64,000 nucleotides of DNA from Halopseudomonas pertucinogena (GTDB lineage Bacteria > Pseudomonadota > Gammaproteobacteria > Pseudomonadales > Pseudomonadaceae). The notes under the pieces are model-generated. The model was not told where the DNA came from and made no database searches. It worked only from the letters and a program-made list of their open reading frames with translations. The stretch lies in contig NZ_BMNN01000002.1 in the NCBI RefSeq assembly GCF_014646575.1, positions 518,133-582,132 of the forward strand. The letters are read 5' to 3'. The position numbers and the translations under genes were made by a program. This document shows, piece after piece, positions 46,029 through 55,121 of the stretch; within the stretch, counting starts at the first letter, position 1; the number at the start of each line of letters is the position of its first letter.

Positions 46029-46940
46029 TCAACCTTGACTGCTCGGGTCGTCATCATCGCGTGACGGCGTGTTGCGCCGCATGCGTGAGCGAAAATCGAA
46101 CAGACTGTCTACAAACGCCAAAAACATAATCAGGGGGTACGCAAAGCGGACAAACAGCACCAGCAGGACATACAGCCCGATCAGCCAGCCCTTGCCCAGA
46201 TTCCGTGCTCCGACCACTCCATGCAGCAGCGCCAGACCGGCCAGCAGCAGCGGCACACTGGCCACCGGCGAGAGCATCGCCAGCGCGGGCCACTGCGGCG
46301 CCAGCACGACCAGTGCCAGCAGACCGATACTCGCCAGCGGCGGCAACCGCAGCTGGTGAAACTCCTGACGAAAACCGCCGGGGTTGTACAACCCGGCCTG
46401 CCAGTAGCGCGCCAGCATCAGGCTGACCAGCACCATCAATATATGCATGGCGCCGAGTACACCGCCGAGCACCGGGATCATCAGCTGGTCGAGACGGGAC
46501 AGCAGCACTGCCCGGTTCGCCTCATCCAGCTGTACACCCATCTGCTCCAGCAGCTCCGGCAACATCTCGCGGAAACTGCCCGCCAGCTGCTGAAGCGGCT
46601 CACTCAGTGCGCTCAGCAGTACCAGGGCAAACACCACACCCACAGGCACCGCCAGCAGCAATACGCGGACCCAGTCGTTGTGCTGTCTCAGCACAACGGC
46701 CAGCCCGGCACTGCCCACTATCACCAGCAGCGGGGTGAGGTCTCCAACGACCGCCCAGACCACAGCCGGCAACAGGCCCCACACGAGAATCGGCACGGCG
46801 TCCGACAGGCCACGGCGCAATACGACCAGTGCCACGGCCGCTGCACTGAACCAGAACAGCAGTGGAATGGCTGCGGCGATCGCTACGGCAAGGGTTGCTT
46901 CCCTGCGACCGCGCATGATGTATTCAGCCAGACCACGCAT
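46029..46940 (-). CDS. DUF2232-type multi-pass membrane protein
   Basis: Membrane protein of 303 residues, unknown function, located between rpsR and rplI as in other pseudomonads. About eight hydrophobic helices are visible, with one cytoplasmic or periplasmic loop ([41 protein letters not shown]) and the end [26 protein letters not shown], which I recall from YybS/DUF2232 proteins. The tail is acidic and Ser-rich. Co-transcription with ribosomal genes suggests a growth-linked role, not established. Confidence 0.78.
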   Translation of the reverse strand: MRGLAEYIMRGRREATLAVAIAAAIPLLFWFSAAAVALVVLRRGLSDAVPILVWGLLPAVVWAVVGDLTPLLVIVGSAGLAVVLRQHNDWVRVLLLAVPVGVVFALVLLSALSEPLQQLAGSFREMLPELLEQMGVQLDEANRAVLLSRLDQLMIPVLGGVLGAMHILMVLVSLMLARYWQAGLYNPGGFRQEFHQLRLPPLASIGLLALVVLAPQWPALAMLSPVASVPLLLAGLALLHGVVGARNLGKGWLIGLYVLLVLFVRFAYPLIMFLAFVDSLFDFRSRMRRNTPSRDDDDPSSQG

Positions 46941-46979
46941 ACCTATTCAGTACCCCTGATTACAGGTTCAGGCTGCCTA

Positions 46980-47210
46980 TCAACGACCGTGACTGTCGGT
47001 GTAGGGCAGCAGAGCCAGGTAGCGGGCGCGCTTGATGGCAACGGCCAGCTGACGCTGGTACTTGGCTTTTGTACCGGTGATGCGGCTGGGTACGATCTTG
47101 CCGGTTTCGGTGACATAGGCCTTCAGAGTGTTGAGATCCTTGTAATCGATCTCTTTTACGCCTTCAGCGGTAAAACGGCAGAACTTTCTGCGACGGAAAA
47201 AACGTGCCAT
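46980..47210 (-). CDS. rpsR: 30S ribosomal protein S18
   Basis: Small-subunit protein that pairs with S6 on the platform. The 76 residues ([74 protein letters not shown]) are the standard sequence and length. It follows rpsF by about 40 bp. No priB lies between, unlike in E. coli. Confidence 0.97.
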   Translation of the reverse strand: MARFFRRRKFCRFTAEGVKEIDYKDLNTLKAYVTETGKIVPSRITGTKAKYQRQLAVAIKRARYLALLPYTDSHGR

Positions 47211-47249
47211 GGCAGCGTCTCCTTTTAACTGGAATGGGAACCGAAAAAC

Positions 47250-47687
47250 TTACTCGTCGTCACCGGCATTGGCGTCGTCGGCATCATCGTTGCCGTCATC
47301 AGCCTGATTGCGGTTGTCGTTGTCATCGGAACGCTCACGACGCTCGCGACGCTCGCCACGACCAGTGTCTTCAGGCTTGAGCATGTCAGACTGTTCGGTG
47401 ATGGCTTCGTCACGACGGATGACCATGTTGCGGATGACCGCGTCGTTGTAACGGAAGTTCTCGGTCAGCTCTTCCAGTGCCTTCGCGCTGCACTCGACGT
47501 TGAGCATGATGTAGTGAGCTTTGTGGATCTTGTCGATCGGGTAAGCCAGTTGACGGCGGCCCCAGTCTTCCAGACGGTGGATCTTGCCGCCGTCTTCTTC
47601 GATCAGCTTGGTGTAACGCTCAACCATGCCGCCGACTTGCTCACTCTGATCTGGATGAACCAGAAATACGATTTCGTAATGACGCAT
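47250..47687 (-). CDS. rpsF: 30S ribosomal protein S6
   Basis: Small-subunit protein, S18 partner. The 145 residues begin [63 protein letters not shown]. After the core there is a long acidic Asp/Asn/Ala tail (about 120-145), a length found in other pseudomonad S6 proteins and related to RimK glutamylation sites in some species. Start at 47687 with AAGGAG upstream. Confidence 0.96.
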   Translation of the reverse strand: MRHYEIVFLVHPDQSEQVGGMVERYTKLIEEDGGKIHRLEDWGRRQLAYPIDKIHKAHYIMLNVECSAKALEELTENFRYNDAVIRNMVIRRDEAITEQSDMLKPEDTGRGERRERRERSDDNDNRNQADDGNDDADDANAGDDE

Positions 47688-47709
47688 TAGGTGCTCCTTA
47701 CGGGTTATA

Positions 47710-47733
47710 GCCAGCCACCCAAAATGGTCTGGC
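47710..47733 (-). promoter_or_regulatory. Possible structured rpsF leader
   Basis: GCCAG at 47710-47714 pairs with CTGGC at 47729-47733, with an inner ACC/GGT pairing, just upstream of the rpsF ribosome site. It stands where an S6:S18-binding leader would lie, but I could not confirm the diagnostic CCG bulge. Confidence 0.25.
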
Positions 47734-47762
47734 AAGGAGTAGAACTCAGGTTTGGGGCGGCC

Positions 47763-47791
47763 ATTCTAGGGAAGAGGCGGGACACTGGCAA
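47763..47791 (-). promoter_or_regulatory. Sigma-70 promoter of rpsF operon
   Basis: On the minus strand: TTGCCA (47791-47786), exactly 17 bp, TAGAAT (47768-47763). It is about 75 bp before the rpsF start and just after the end of rlmB. Confidence 0.75.
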
Positions 47792-47816
47792 GGAAAAGCG
47801 TGTTTCCGCGCCTTGC

Positions 47817-48566
47817 CTAACTCTTCATACCCCGCTGACGCACCGCCTCAAACAGACAGATGCCCGCCGTCACCGACACGTTGAGACTGCTCACCGCGCC
47901 GGCCATCGGCAGCTTTGCCAGATAGTCGCAATGCTCACGGGTCAGGCGGCGCATCCCGGTGCCTTCCGCACCCATCACGATCACTGTAGGCACCTTGAGA
48001 TCAATCTCGTACAGAAGCTGCTCAGCCTCACCGGCGGTACCGACCACCCACAGCCCGCGCTGCTGCAGCTGCTTGAGAGTACGCGCGAGGTTGGTGACAG
48101 CCACCAGCGGAACGGTTTCAGCGGCACCGCAGGCTACCTTGCGCACGGTTGGTGACAGGGTGGCTGACTTGTCCTTCGGAATGATCACCGCGTGGGCGCC
48201 GGCAGCATCGGCACTGCGCAGGCAGGCCCCCAGGTTGTGCGGGTCAGTGACGCCGTCCAACACCAGCAACAGCGGCACGCCTTCTTCTTTATCCAGCAGA
48301 TGCCCGAGCATTTCCTCGGACCACAGCTGGCTTGGGGTGACCAGCGCCACCACGCCCTGGTGAACGCCACCGTCAGCCAACCGATCCAGCTCGTCGGGCA
48401 TGACCCTTTCGACATCCACCGACTCAGCACTGGCCTGATCCAGCAACGCCTGCATGCGGGCATCAAGACGACCGCGCTGCACCTTCAGCTGACGCACCCG
48501 CTTCGGCGAGCGCTCCAGCATTGCCTGCACCGCGTGCAGGCCATATACGTATTCCCTGTCACTCAT
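47817..48566 (-). CDS. rlmB: 23S rRNA (guanosine-2'-O)-methyltransferase RlmB
   Basis: SpoU-family (SPOUT) enzyme that methylates G2251 of 23S rRNA. The 249 residues have the N-terminal RNA-binding domain (VYGLHAVQAMLERSPKRVRQL) and the knotted catalytic domain: VLDGVTDPHNLGACLRSADAAGAHAVIIP, VIVMGAEGTGMRRLTREHCD and LPMAGAVSSLNVSVTAGICLFEAVRQR, the three SpoU motifs. The start is set at MSDREYVYG; a GTG three codons earlier is possible. It overlaps or abuts the end of rnr, so it is probably translated from the same message. Confidence 0.94.
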   Translation of the reverse strand: MSDREYVYGLHAVQAMLERSPKRVRQLKVQRGRLDARMQALLDQASAESVDVERVMPDELDRLADGGVHQGVVALVTPSQLWSEEMLGHLLDKEEGVPLLLVLDGVTDPHNLGACLRSADAAGAHAVIIPKDKSATLSPTVRKVACGAAETVPLVAVTNLARTLKQLQQRGLWVVGTAGEAEQLLYEIDLKVPTVIVMGAEGTGMRRLTREHCDYLAKLPMAGAVSSLNVSVTAGICLFEAVRQRGMKS

Positions 48567-48581
48567 CATCAGCACCGGACA

Positions 48582-51188
48582 TCAGTTGCGGGCCTTGCGC
48601 TTACGCGGACCAGCGGAGGAGCCCCTGCCGTCTGAACCGGACTGCGGCGAGCGATCAGCCTTCTTGCGACTGGCTGCCGGTGCACTGCCGGCGCCCTTGC
48701 CCTTCCGGCTGCCGTCCCGACCCGAGCCAGAACTGCTGCCGCCGCGGTCCTTGCGCGGGCCGCGGCCCTTGCCGCCGCGATCGGATGCTTCAGCCTTGCG
48801 GGCTTCCTGCAGCAGCTTTTCTCGCACGGCGCGGCTGTTGCTGACGTCCGGCGCCTTCGGCTGGTCGGAGGCCATCTCGAAGTCGATCTTGCGCTCGTCC
48901 AGATCCACCCGCACCACCTGCACACGGATCGAGTCGCCCAGGCGGAACACCCGCCCTGACCGCTCGCCCACCAGAGTGTGATGCACCTGGTCGAAGTTGT
49001 AGTAATCCGCAGGCAAGGCGGTGATATGCACCAGACCTTCGACGTAGATGTCGGTCAGCTCGACGAACAGGCCGAAACTGGTCACCGCCGTCACCAGTCC
49101 GTCGAAGTTCTCACCGACACGGTCCTGCATGAACTCGCACTTTAGCCAGCTGACCACATCGCGACTGGCCTCGTCGGCCCGACGCTCGTGCTGCGAGCAT
49201 TGTTCGCCAAGGCGCTCCAGGGCGGCCAGATCGTAGGGGTAGATCGCCGCCTTCGGCAGCGTACCCGCACCGCTGCGACGCACCAGATCGGTCTTGCGCC
49301 GGGAACGGATCACCGAGCGAATGGCACGGTGCACCAGCAGATCAGGATAGCGCCGGATCGGCGAGGTGAAGTGCGTGTAGGCTTCGTAGTTCAAGCCGAA
49401 GTGCCCGGCGTTGTGCGGGGTGTACACGGCCTGACTCAGGGAACGCAGCATCACCGTCTGGATCAGCTGGGCGTCCGGCCGGTCCTGCACCTTCTGCAGC
49501 ACCGCGGCGTAATCCTCGGGAGTCGGGTCGCCTTTCTTGCGAGTCAGTGACAGTCCCATGGAACCCAGAAACTGGCGCAGGCGCTCCACCTTCTCCGGCT
49601 TCGGACCATCGTGAACACGATACAGACCGGGAATATCCAGCTCCTGCAGGAAGCGCGCAGTGGCCACGTTGGCCGCCAGCATGCACTCCTCGATGATCTT
49701 GTGCGCATCATTGCGCACGGTCGGCAGGATCTCGGTGATCTTGCGATCCTCGCCGAACAGCATGCGCGTCTCGGTGGTTTCGAAATCGATCGCACCCCGC
49801 CCGTGCCGAGCCTTGGCGAGGGCCTTGTACAGGTCATAGAGGTGCTTCAGGTGCGGCAGCACCTCGGCATACTCTTCACTCAGCGCCTTCGCTTCGCGTG
49901 TGCGCGGATTCTCCAACATTGTCGAGACCTTGTCATAGGTCAGCCGCGCATGGGAGTGAATGACTGCCTCGTAGAACTCGAAGTCAGTCAGCTCGCCGGA
50001 TTTGGAAATGGTCATCTCACAGACCATCGCCAGGCGGTCGACACCGGGCATCAGGGAGCACAGCCCGTTGGAGATCGCCTCCGGCAGCATCGGGATCACT
50101 TCGCTGGGGAAGTACACGGACGTGCCACGCAGCTCCGCTTCTTCATCCAGTGCCGAACCAAGGGGTACATAATGCGAGACGTCGGCGATGGCCACGTACA
50201 ACTTCCAGCCGCCGGCAAACAGACGCCAGCCGCTGGCCTTGCGCGGCTCGCAGTACACGGCGTCGTCAAAATCACGGGCATCCTCACCATCAATGGTGAC
50301 CAGCGGCAGGTGGCGCAGATCGACCCGCTTGGCCTTATCCTTCTCCACCACGTGATCGGGCAGGCGCGCCGCCTCGTCGAGCACTTCCTGGGGCCAGATG
50401 CTGGGAATATCGTAGCTGCGCAGAGCAACCTCGATCTCGACGCCCGGCGCCATGTAGTCACCGACCACTTCGATCACTTCACCCTGGGCCTGCCGACTCA
50501 TGGTCGGCCAGTGGGTTATGCGCACTTCGACATACTGGCCAGGCTCCGCCCCGCCCTTGCTCGCCGGCGGGATCAGCACTTCCTGCTTGATCCGGGCATT
50601 GTCCGCGGCAACAAAACCGATGCCGCCTTCTTCGTAATAGCGGCCAACCAGGATCTCATGGGCGCGCTCAATCACTTCAACAATGGCGCCCTCGCTGCGG
50701 CCACGGCGGTCGACACCGGTAACCCGGCCGAGCACGCGGTCGCCATCGAAGACAATGCGCATCTGAGCGGGGCCGAGGAAAAGGTCTTCCCCACCCTCGT
50801 CCGGCACCAGGAAGCCGAAGCCGTCCCGGTGACCCTGAACCCGACCACTGATCAGATCCAGCTTGTCCACCGGCGCATATGCGCCGCGGCGTGTATAGAT
50901 AAGCTGCCCATCACGCTCCATGGCCCGCAGGCGACGACGCAGCGCTTCGATGCTGTCTTCGTCCGACAGGCCGAACTCCTGCTGCAACTGCGCACGCGTT
51001 GCCGGTGCACCGCGCTCGGCCAGCAGGCTGAGGATCAGTTCACGACTGGGGATGGGGTTTTCGTATTTCTCTGCTTCACGCTGTGCTGCAGGATCCAGTT
51101 CGATCCAGCTTGTCGAATCCGCAGAGCCTGATTCGGCAGCATTGCTCGGTACAGGTACCGAGGCTTGAGGTTTGGTCTTTTTCGTCAT
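48582..51188 (-). CDS. rnr: Ribonuclease R
   Basis: 3'-5' exoribonuclease of the RNB family that degrades structured RNA. The 868 residues contain an N-terminal helix-turn-helix-like region (ERGAPATRAQLQQEFGLSDEDSIEALRRRLRAMERDGQLIYTRRG), cold-shock domains, the RNB catalytic domain with TIDGEDARDFDDAVYCE (metal-binding Asp cluster), YTHFTSPIRRYPDLLVHR, and an S1 domain (VGENFDGLVTAVTSFGLFVELTDIYVEGLVHI). The tail is Lys/Arg/Gly/Ser-rich (about 800-868), as in other RNase R proteins. Divergent from the tRNA-Leu genes. Confidence 0.96.
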   Translation of the reverse strand: MTKKTKPQASVPVPSNAAESGSADSTSWIELDPAAQREAEKYENPIPSRELILSLLAERGAPATRAQLQQEFGLSDEDSIEALRRRLRAMERDGQLIYTRRGAYAPVDKLDLISGRVQGHRDGFGFLVPDEGGEDLFLGPAQMRIVFDGDRVLGRVTGVDRRGRSEGAIVEVIERAHEILVGRYYEEGGIGFVAADNARIKQEVLIPPASKGGAEPGQYVEVRITHWPTMSRQAQGEVIEVVGDYMAPGVEIEVALRSYDIPSIWPQEVLDEAARLPDHVVEKDKAKRVDLRHLPLVTIDGEDARDFDDAVYCEPRKASGWRLFAGGWKLYVAIADVSHYVPLGSALDEEAELRGTSVYFPSEVIPMLPEAISNGLCSLMPGVDRLAMVCEMTISKSGELTDFEFYEAVIHSHARLTYDKVSTMLENPRTREAKALSEEYAEVLPHLKHLYDLYKALAKARHGRGAIDFETTETRMLFGEDRKITEILPTVRNDAHKIIEECMLAANVATARFLQELDIPGLYRVHDGPKPEKVERLRQFLGSMGLSLTRKKGDPTPEDYAAVLQKVQDRPDAQLIQTVMLRSLSQAVYTPHNAGHFGLNYEAYTHFTSPIRRYPDLLVHRAIRSVIRSRRKTDLVRRSGAGTLPKAAIYPYDLAALERLGEQCSQHERRADEASRDVVSWLKCEFMQDRVGENFDGLVTAVTSFGLFVELTDIYVEGLVHITALPADYYNFDQVHHTLVGERSGRVFRLGDSIRVQVVRVDLDERKIDFEMASDQPKAPDVSNSRAVREKLLQEARKAEASDRGGKGRGPRKDRGGSSSGSGRDGSRKGKGAGSAPAASRKKADRSPQSGSDGRGSSAGPRKRKARN

Positions 51189-51265
51189 AGACGCCTATTG
51201 AACCGCGAAACGCGGCTACTTGCACCATATATTTCCCGAGGGAGAATTATTTTTGCAAACAGGGC

Positions 51266-51294
51266 TTTACAAGGTTTTACCTGCTGCGTATCAT
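51266..51294 (+). promoter_or_regulatory. Sigma-70 promoter of the tRNA-Leu genes
   Basis: TTTACA (51266-51271), 17 bp, TATCAT (51289-51294), then a GC-rich discriminator (TCGCGCC), typical of stable RNA promoters. It is about 70 bp before the first tRNA. Confidence 0.6.
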
Positions 51295-51367
51295 TCGCGC
51301 CGTCAACACGACATCGTTGCACCGCGAGCCAGACAGGTTCAGCATAGCAGAGATGCCGAAATGACAT

Positions 51368-51454
51368 GCCCAGGTGGTGAAATTGGTAGACACGCTAGCT
51401 TCAGGTGCTAGTGGCTTCACGGCCGTGGAAGTTCGAGTCTTCTCCTGGGCACCA
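51368..51454 (+). tRNA. tRNA-Leu (CAG anticodon)
   Basis: 87 bases including an encoded CCA. Acceptor arms GCCCAGG and CCTGGGC, D-loop TGGTGAAATTGGTAGACAC, anticodon stem CTAGC/GCTAG around the loop TTCAGGT (anticodon CAG), long class II variable arm, and T arm GTTCGAGTC. The sequence is intact. Confidence 0.96.
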
Positions 51455-51463
51455 ATTCGAAAA

Positions 51464-51486
51464 ACCGGACCCCGTCCGGTTTTTTC
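51464..51486 (+). terminator. Terminator-like hairpin between the two tRNA genes
   Basis: ACCGGAC-CCC-GTCCGGT followed by TTTTT, 10 bp after the first tRNA. Its strength would decide how much of the second tRNA comes from the first promoter. Confidence 0.75.
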
Positions 51487-51542
51487 AGTTTGAATGCCGC
51501 GTCTGGCATGATCCGCAGCATCAGCTGATGATCGAATGACGA

Positions 51543-51629
51543 GCCCAGGTGGTGAAATTGGTAGACACGCTAGCTTCAGGTGCTAGTGGCCTCACGGCCG
51601 TGGAAGTTCGAGTCTTCTCCTGGGCACCA
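51543..51629 (+). tRNA. tRNA-Leu (CAG anticodon), second copy
   Basis: 87 bases with encoded CCA, differing from the first copy at one position in the variable arm (GTGGCCTC against GTGGCTTC). All other features are the same. It is the last core-genome gene before the T6SS island. Confidence 0.96.
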
Positions 51630-51635
51630 ATTCAG

Positions 51636-51663
51636 ACAAAGCCGAGCCTATGCTCGGCTTTGT
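51636..51663 (+). terminator. Terminator after tRNA-Leu
   Basis: AAAGCCGAGC-CTAT-GCTCGGCTTT, 10-bp perfect stem, followed by TGTTGTTT, 9 bp after the second tRNA. Confidence 0.8.
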
Positions 51664-51749
51664 TGTTTCTGGGTGTTGCACTTTCCCCGCCAGCACCTCC
51701 CTTCACCCGCGCTTTAGTCCCTGGGATCATTAACCCGCCCGCTCCACTC

Positions 51750-52778
51750 CTAACCAGCAGGCCGATATCTCCACATCAGATCAGGACGGTTCATGTTGAC
51801 GGACGAGGTGTCGCCTATTTCCTTCAACTTTTTATCGAAGGTCTTCTCGTCCATATCCCGCCAGAAGCGCGGCGGGCGAGCATTGCGCCGATCATACTCG
51901 GCGGTGGTGGGATCCAGATGCCTGTACTGCTCCAGAATGGGTATATCAGGCAACGGCTGGCTGATATCCATGTACCGCTGCCAGAAGTCCCACATCGCCA
52001 TACAGGGTTCGACCAGTCGTTGCTTTCCCATGACGACACTGAAATCGATCCCCACGGGCGTATATCGGTGCAGCAGATTGAGCATGTTCCAAGGCATACC
52101 TTGATGATCAGGGATGGTGTGAATAGCAGCGTCAAATTCGAAGAAAGGCGCTATGAAATTGCCTTCTATGCCGTACTTACGGAACTGTCCTTTCTTCCGC
52201 GCGAAGATGGTGACCATACCGGTCTGGCGGTTCATTTCCCAGACTGGCCCCTTGCGAGAGGGTTTTTCCAGATGCTCTTCGGGAATATAAGTCAGCCCCA
52301 GATACCCTAAAATCCAAGCGGCCATGCATGGACCGGAAACCCACATCGCGACTTCCAGCGTGGACAGCAAAATGTCTGCTGCAGTATCTTCTTCCAGTGA
52401 GAGCAAGGTAATGGGAAGAGAGAGAAGAAAGGCTCCCAATGTGAGAAAAAAGAACCATCTCCCCAGCCCTTCCATATATAGCCAGAAGTTGGACCATACA
52501 GACGCCGGTGCATACCTAACGCATCGATGATCAAAAGCAGTGCCAAATTTTTTCGACAGTCTCGCTGCACGTCCTGGCTCTTTACGCTCACGCCCCTCCA
52601 CCTCACGTAAATATTTGGGACGCATATGGTGCCAGAAGGTAGGCGGAATAATTTCTTGCGTGCTCCCCCAAGGCAACGGCAACGATAAGGCTCCAATGCG
52701 GGCCGCTCGGGGACGAGGCTGTATAGGAATATTGGCTGAATTGAAGGCGTGGTCGCCGTAATAGTGTTGCTCGCTCAT
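51750..52778 (-). CDS. Array paralogue 1 (subfamily A) membrane protein, T6SS-associated
   Basis: Unknown function; possible immunity protein. From memory this may be the family called DUF6708, not checked. The 342 residues have three parts: an N-terminal soluble part (LPLPWGSTQEIIPPTFW, about 1-100), a transmembrane hairpin (WFFFLTLGAFLLSLPITLLSL and VAMWVSGPCMAAWILGYLGLTYI, about 105-170), and a C-terminal part with KGPVWEMNRQTGMVTIFARKKG, FFEFDAAIHTIPDHQG, AMWDFWQRYMDISQPLPDIPILEQYRHLDPTTAEYDRRNARPPRFWRDMDEKTF. Its soluble parts are near-identical to paralogue 5 at 56255; the helices differ. ATG start. Confidence 0.8.
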   Translation of the reverse strand: MSEQHYYGDHAFNSANIPIQPRPRAARIGALSLPLPWGSTQEIIPPTFWHHMRPKYLREVEGRERKEPGRAARLSKKFGTAFDHRCVRYAPASVWSNFWLYMEGLGRWFFFLTLGAFLLSLPITLLSLEEDTAADILLSTLEVAMWVSGPCMAAWILGYLGLTYIPEEHLEKPSRKGPVWEMNRQTGMVTIFARKKGQFRKYGIEGNFIAPFFEFDAAIHTIPDHQGMPWNMLNLLHRYTPVGIDFSVVMGKQRLVEPCMAMWDFWQRYMDISQPLPDIPILEQYRHLDPTTAEYDRRNARPPRFWRDMDEKTFDKKLKEIGDTSSVNMNRPDLMWRYRPAG

Positions 52779-52877
52779 GCTGTTGCGTCGACCTCATATT
52801 GAGTTTCATCGGCCAAGGGCGGCCACGCCGATAATACGAACACTTCAAGTAGACTCAGTCACAGGATGTCATGGCGC

Positions 52878-53909
52878 TCAGGAATACGTCACGTATTGCG
52901 CCATCAAGTCGGGGCGAGAGAACGTATCGATTCTGTCCACTCTGGCACGCATCCTTTTCTGCTCTTCCCTGAACGTCGCCTCGTCCATGTCGATCCAATA
53001 ACGCGGGTTGCGCCCAGTCTGCCGGTCATGCTCGGCTGTAGTGGGGTCATTCTTCCGGTGCTCCTCGAACAGGGGTGCGTCCGGCAGCGGATGGCTGACA
53101 TCCATATAGTTCTGGAGAAAGTCCCACAAAGCACATAGCTGTTGAGTGGTGCGATCCGGCGGCTGGATATCACCAAAGAAGATACGGATATCCGAATAGC
53201 GATGCTCCAGGCTCAAGACATTCATCGGCAAGCCCTGGCGGTCGGGCGTGGTGTTGATGTAGGCATCGAACTCGTGGAAGGGCGCGCGCTTTTCAATGAC
53301 CTTTTTTCGGCGGTACTCGAACAGAGTGATCATGCCGGTACGGCGGTTGAGCTCCCACTTGGGGCCTTTGCCGGGCTTGACCCAGACGCGGGGAAATTTG
53401 TGGATGATAAGAAAAGCCAAACCCCATAAAAATAAAAATGGCAATAAAAACCAATATAAAACAACTTCAGCAGTCATCCAAAAGGATATAAAAAAACCCT
53501 CCCCTTTAAACCCATCCAACAAAGCAACCAATGTTCCAAAAAAAAGAAAAAAGAAAAAACCACCTTTTCCGAAGCTGATCAGGTAAATCCAGAACTGTGA
53601 CCGGCCTGACCAAGGTGCATGACGAAAATGTTCATGGTCACAACGGTCATGAAAATCAATATGCTCCATCGGGGCGGGTTTATAAGTACCTTCGGCTAGC
53701 TTCTCTTCCTTTTCCCGTTTCATTTGCTCGTTATCACGTAGCGCATCCGGTTCCGGCGTCATAAAAGCATCAGGTATCAGCTCTTGAGTATTGCCCCAGG
53801 GCAGGCGCCGGCCAGTCAAGCGTTTTAATCCGGAGCGAGGGGCAGCAACTGATTGGCGTTTCAATTTCTGAGGGGCGTAGGCAGTAGCTAAATAATCATT
53901 TGGATTCAC
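52878..53909 (-). CDS. Array paralogue 2 (subfamily B) membrane protein, T6SS-associated
   Basis: Paralogue of the neighbouring genes, 343 residues, function unknown. The N-part (RRLPWGNTQELIPDAFMTPEPDALRDNEQMKREKEEKLAEGTYKPAPMEHIDFHDRCDHEHFRHAPWSGR) and C-part (KGPKWELNRRTGMITLFEYRRKK, FHEFDAYINTTPDRQG, DPTTAEHDRQTGRNPRYWIDMDEATF) are almost the same as in paralogues 3 and 4. The membrane part between them is unlike theirs (GFFFFLFFGTLVALLDGFKG and VVLYWFLLPFLFLWGLAFLII) and is coded by strikingly A/T-rich DNA. The start is GTG with GGGAGACAGGA upstream. Confidence 0.8.
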   Translation of the reverse strand: MNPNDYLATAYAPQKLKRQSVAAPRSGLKRLTGRRLPWGNTQELIPDAFMTPEPDALRDNEQMKREKEEKLAEGTYKPAPMEHIDFHDRCDHEHFRHAPWSGRSQFWIYLISFGKGGFFFFLFFGTLVALLDGFKGEGFFISFWMTAEVVLYWFLLPFLFLWGLAFLIIHKFPRVWVKPGKGPKWELNRRTGMITLFEYRRKKVIEKRAPFHEFDAYINTTPDRQGLPMNVLSLEHRYSDIRIFFGDIQPPDRTTQQLCALWDFLQNYMDVSHPLPDAPLFEEHRKNDPTTAEHDRQTGRNPRYWIDMDEATFREEQKRMRARVDRIDTFSRPDLMAQYVTYS

Positions 53910-53996
53910 GTCCTGTCTCCCGTTACGCCGTGGGTTTTCTGGTCAGCCCATAACAGCTGGTCGGTTTTATTGCCGGAACACAGTACGGACTTATTA
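53910..53996. repeat. Conserved 87-bp spacer, copy 1
   Basis: The intergenic segment between paralogues 2 and 3 is closely similar along its length to 55035-55121 and has the same size. Both carry CCGTTA, GTCAGCCCATA and AGTACGGACTTATTACTAC at the same offsets. This marks recent tandem duplication of a gene-plus-spacer unit of about 1.12 kb. Confidence 0.85.
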
Positions 53997-55034
53997 CTAC
54001 ACCGAATAGTTGACATACTTCGCCATCAGATTGGCACGAGTGAAGGTATTTATCCTGTCCACCCTGGCCCGCATATTTTTCTGCGCCAGTTTGAAAGTGG
54101 CGTCATCCATATCGATCCAGTAGCGGGGATGGCGGCCGGTAGTTCTGTCATGCTCGGCGGTGGTTGGATCCTTCTGGCGGTGCTCCTCGAACAGGGGCGC
54201 ATCCGGCAATGGATGGCTGGTATCCATGTAGTTCTGAATGAAATCCCATAGCGCACAGAGCTGCTGGACATTGCGATCCGGCGGCTGAATGTCGCCGAAG
54301 AAGATACGGATATCCGAATAGCGGTGCTCCAGGCTCAGCACGTTCAGCGGCAAGCCCTGGCGGTCGGGGGTGGTGTTGATGTAGGCATCGAACTCGTGAA
54401 AGGGGGCGCGCTTTTCAGTGACCTTTTTTCTACGATACTCAAATAGCGTGATCATGCCGGTACGGCGGTTAAGCTCCCATTTAGGGCCTTTGCCGGGTTT
54501 GACCCAGAGGCGGGGGAATTTGTGAATGATGAGGGAGCAGAACATCCAGACGACGAAGCACGGGAGCGTTATAGTAAAAAAAATAGTATTGAATGATTCA
54601 ATAAGAGTATCCATATAATTCTTGGATGCACTAACAGTTTCGGTTAATGCCACCAAAACACCCAAGAAAAGAAACATAAAGAAGCCACCCTTTGCAAAGC
54701 TGATCAGGTAGATCCAAAGCTGCGCTCGACCTGACCAAGGAGCGTGACGAAAATGCTCATGATCACAACGGTCATGAAAATCGATATGCTCCATCGGGGC
54801 GGGTTTATAAGTACCTTCGGCCAGCTTCTCTTCTTTCTCCCGTTTCATTTGCTCGTTATCACGTAGCGCATCCGGTTCCGGCGTCATGAAAGCATCGGGT
54901 ATCAGGTCTTGAGTATTGCCCCAAGGCAAACGCCGGCCAGTCAAGCGCTTTAATTCAGAGCGAGGAGTAGCTGCTGATTGACGTTTCAGTTTCTGAGGGG
55001 CATAGGCAGTAGATGGATAATCAGTTGAGCTCAC
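53997..55034 (-). CDS. Array paralogue 3 (subfamily B) membrane protein, T6SS-associated
   Basis: 345-residue paralogue with the same soluble flanks as paralogues 2 and 4. Its membrane segment (GGFFMFLFLGVLVALTETVSA ... NTIFFTITLPCFVVWMFCSLII, about residues 110-175) is most like paralogue 4 in the second helix but differs in the first helix and loop, a mosaic pattern. The last ten residues (RANLMAKYVNYSV) and the catalytic-looking but unassigned RYWIDMDDATF block are conserved. GTG start with the same ribosome site as paralogue 2. Function unknown; immunity is inferred from the position behind a T6SS effector. Confidence 0.8.
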   Translation of the reverse strand: MSSTDYPSTAYAPQKLKRQSAATPRSELKRLTGRRLPWGNTQDLIPDAFMTPEPDALRDNEQMKREKEEKLAEGTYKPAPMEHIDFHDRCDHEHFRHAPWSGRAQLWIYLISFAKGGFFMFLFLGVLVALTETVSASKNYMDTLIESFNTIFFTITLPCFVVWMFCSLIIHKFPRLWVKPGKGPKWELNRRTGMITLFEYRRKKVTEKRAPFHEFDAYINTTPDRQGLPLNVLSLEHRYSDIRIFFGDIQPPDRNVQQLCALWDFIQNYMDTSHPLPDAPLFEEHRQKDPTTAEHDRTTGRHPRYWIDMDDATFKLAQKNMRARVDRINTFTRANLMAKYVNYSV

Positions 55035-55121
55035 GTCCTGTCTCCCGTTAGGCCGTGGGTTTCCTGGTCAGCCCATAGCAGTTGGCCGGTTTGATTACCG
55101 GGCCACAGTACGGACTTATTA
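55035..55121. repeat. Conserved 87-bp spacer, copy 2
   Basis: Second copy of the spacer described at 53910-53996, between paralogues 3 and 4; only scattered base differences. Confidence 0.85.

Noticed and set aside
51368..51629. tRNA duplication as attachment-site repeat of an integrated element
   Set aside because: Both copies are complete functional tRNA genes with their own terminators, and P. aeruginosa also has tRNA-Leu here, so duplication need not be due to integration.
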